64,000 bases of DNA, taken from assembly GCF_937616625.2 (NCBI RefSeq), contig NC_065571.1, positions 3,474,501 to 3,538,500 on the forward strand, in the 5' to 3' direction. The notes under the pieces are model-generated. The model saw nothing but the letters and a program-made list of their open reading frames with translations. It did no database searches and had not been told where the DNA came from. Position numbers and translations under genes: made by a program. Below are positions 62,601-64,000 of the stretch, one piece after another. Every line of letters starts with the position of its first letter. Position 1 is the first letter of the stretch. Source of the DNA: Mercurialis annua (lineage: Eukaryota; Streptophyta; Magnoliopsida; Malpighiales; Euphorbiaceae).

Positions 62601-63446
62601 CATTAAGGTATTACATATACCTCCTAGATAGGGCTGAGCAAAAACCAAACCGATTCATTAATCCAAACCAATCAAACTAAAATTTAACTTGGTTTGGTTA
62701 TAATGGACTAGTTAACCAAACAAACCGAAAACCAAACTTTAAAACGATGTCATTTTTACTAATATTAGTAATATATATCAATCAAAATCAAATTAAACCA
62801 AACAGATGTTAAATTTTGGTTAGCAAAAGGTGGTATGATTTTTATTTTATCCCTTAAAGTATGGTTTGACGCTTCATGTGATACGCTTCATGTTACATCT
62901 TTATGTAGTAGTTCGAGATCTGGTGGACTGGTTGACTATGCTGATGATGAGGACGACGAAGATTATAGACCGCCTCCTAAGAAACAGTCAGAAGCCTCCG
63001 AGGAAGATGAAGGAACTATGGAGTCTCTTAAGTTGAAGCGGAAGTTTCCTTCTAGGGACAAGGAGCTGGAGCCAGGAAAGAAGCAGCAGCGATTCGGTAA
63101 ACACTCAAAAACAAGAGAAAGCGTATTTGCAGTTCTGTGTTCATCACTGAGCCAGCTACCTAGTAAGAAAGTTGCCGGCACAGTGCAAACAATTTCTCGA
63201 ACAGCTGACGGTAGCAAGGGTTTAAGTGACAATAACCATCTAGAGAAGGAACCCGTGATTTCTAGAAGCTGTAGCGATACGAGTAGTAACTCGGGGGAGG
63301 AAAATCATAGGGATGAAGATCCTGCCGCCTCTAGAAGCTGTTCTGATTGTTTGCACAACACATCAGAAAATGGACAGCTAAGTGGGGAGGATGGTCCATT
63401 AATACCTCCGAAATCCTCACCGGAAATGACTGTAAATGGATCTTGA
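50646..63446 (+). CDS. PP4R3: Serine/threonine-protein phosphatase 4 regulatory subunit 3 (PSY2/SMEK)
   Basis: Twenty-four exons keep frame: 50646-50690, 52819-52899, 53041-53140, 53281-53365, 53440-53489, 54041-54120, 54435-54494, 55931-56030, 56133-56210, 56856-56923, 57061-57129, 57207-57284, 57398-57493, 58294-58364, 58495-58572, 58698-58791, 60521-60625, 61156-61367, 61452-61566, 61926-62057, 62141-62248, 62324-62433, 62512-62607, 62909-63446; 882 residues. PP4R3 recruits substrates to the PP4 catalytic subunit (DNA damage, meiosis and miRNA processing in plants). Seen: an N-terminal EVH1-like domain (about 16-115; [25 protein letters not shown]); the SMK-1 domain and armadillo-like repeats (about 150-640; [77 protein letters not shown]); a basic/acidic tail ([37 protein letters not shown]) and a Ser-rich end. 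Exon 24 could start 9 bases later in the same frame. Confidence 0.93.
51322..51526. repeat. About 102-bp tandem duplication in PP4R3 intron 1
   Basis: TTTATTATGGCATGG and TTTATAGCTTGTCAGGTCAA each occur twice about 102 bp apart, with the intervening sequence also similar. Confidence 0.8.
52440..52565. repeat. About 25-bp degenerate tandem repeats in PP4R3 intron 1
   Basis: Successive units of the type ACGATGTAATTCAACCTATA-CCC, at least three, followed by ACCCAATTGGGT. A short GATA run lies just upstream at about 52325. Confidence 0.65.
54690..55410. mobile_element. hAT-MITE-like GGTTCGGTT element in PP4R3 intron 7
   Basis: Both ends of this roughly 720-bp interval carry GGTTAATTCGG / CCGAATTGAC motifs, and the right end reads GATGCACACTAAC, like the right end of the hAT MITE at 49183-49601. 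The middle is unrelated AT-rich DNA. No clean target duplication found. Confidence 0.45.
59548..59647. repeat. 49-bp tandem duplication in PP4R3 intron 16
   Basis: CTGGCTTGATTGAA...GGATTAAGTTT occurs twice in direct succession (starts 59550 and 59599). It lies inside the large intron 58792-60520, where I see no gene. Confidence 0.8.
62623..62830. mobile_element. hAT-MITE-like element in PP4R3 intron 23
   Basis: Starts TAGGGCTGAGCAAAAACCAA and is rich in CCAAACCGA and AACCAAAC motifs, like the other members in this window. The right end is uncertain. Confidence 0.45.
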
Positions 63447-64000
63447 ATTTGATATTTACGGATTTAATTGCAGCAATTGACATATCTATCTGGTTGGCTT
63501 TCTGTTTGACATATGGATTTTACAAGTCAGTTTTCAGCTGCTGAAGGAAACTGCATGTGGACGGAAGTAAATGCGTGAATGCAATATATATAGCTCAGGT
63601 GATGGTAGGAGAGGATACTGTATAGCGCCATCTGCGGTAAGGACGAAATACTCATAATTTGGCCCCTTTCACTAGTCTTCTGACGTTGATCCAAGTTATT
63701 GCTGCTTTTGTAAAACAATTACCAGTGTTAATTTTTCTTTTTCTTTTTCTACATTTTCCCTCGTCTTTCTATATATTTTGGCGTTACTTAGTTTTTGTTA
63801 GCTGCGTGAACTATGGGAGGCAAGGACATCAAATTATGTCCTGAATAGGTTGTGTCTTTTGGTGTTCAGTTTTGTGGTGGTGGTGGGGTTTGGTTGTAAT
63901 AGGGGAAGGGTTTTAGTGAGTTAGCCAGAAGCCAAATTTTCTTAATTGTAGTACAATTATCATTTATAGACCCAATGTAAATTATTATTCCAACTTTCAG
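63447..64000 (+). other. PP4R3 3' UTR and beyond
   Basis: Non-coding T-rich sequence after the PP4R3 stop codon. The poly(A) site cannot be fixed by eye. Confidence 0.5.

Overview
This window is nuclear DNA from a flowering plant, most likely a eudicot. It is AT-rich, with small exons separated by GT-AG introns, plant-specific gene families, site II and telo-box motifs upstream of a ribosomal protein gene, and many plant transposable elements (a large-LTR retrotransposon, a tRNA-derived SINE, fold-back MITEs with 9-bp duplications, hAT-type MITEs). I cannot name the species from the sequence.

Layout: 0.8-5 kb is a graveyard of gene fragments: a 5'-truncated F-box-like gene (+), one exon of the proteasome subunit RPN1 (-), and six consecutive 72-nt LRR exons of an LRR VIII-type receptor kinase without a visible kinase (-). 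5.98-9.35 kb (-) is a three-exon peroxisomal acyl-CoA ligase of the AAE/BZO1-like type. It is complete to its C-terminal SKL except for one in-frame TAG where the family has Trp. 9.4-13.1 kb is AT-rich intergenic DNA with one fold-back element. 13.09-21.69 kb (+) is a complete 13-exon CAMTA5/6-type calmodulin-binding transcription activator. 22.38-22.66 kb is a SAR1 pseudogene; 23.77-25.34 kb (-) is the intact SAR1 GTPase. 26.32-26.62 kb (+) is ribosomal protein eL29. 29.74-34.76 kb (-) is a complete 15-exon plastid dihydrolipoyl dehydrogenase.

34.8-50.1 kb is a transposon-dense block: an hAT MITE, a 2.3-kb giant fold-back element whose arms and satellite core form one long palindrome, a very young non-autonomous LTR retrotransposon with 2,342-bp LTRs, a duplicated fragment of the dihydrolipoyl dehydrogenase gene beside it, a SINE, and a nested stack of elements at 48.3-50.06 kb. 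50.65-63.45 kb (+) is a complete 24-exon PP4 regulatory subunit 3 (PSY2/SMEK) gene.

The intact genes are unrelated housekeeping or regulatory genes: secretion (SAR1), translation (eL29), plastid pyruvate dehydrogenase (E3 subunit), calcium signalling (CAMTA) and phosphatase targeting (PP4R3). There is no operon-like logic. Exon boundaries were placed by eye from splice signals, frame continuity and remembered family sequences, so they are predictions. I found no clear new multi-gene system. The most unusual objects are the giant palindrome, the nested transposon stack and the recent large-LTR element.
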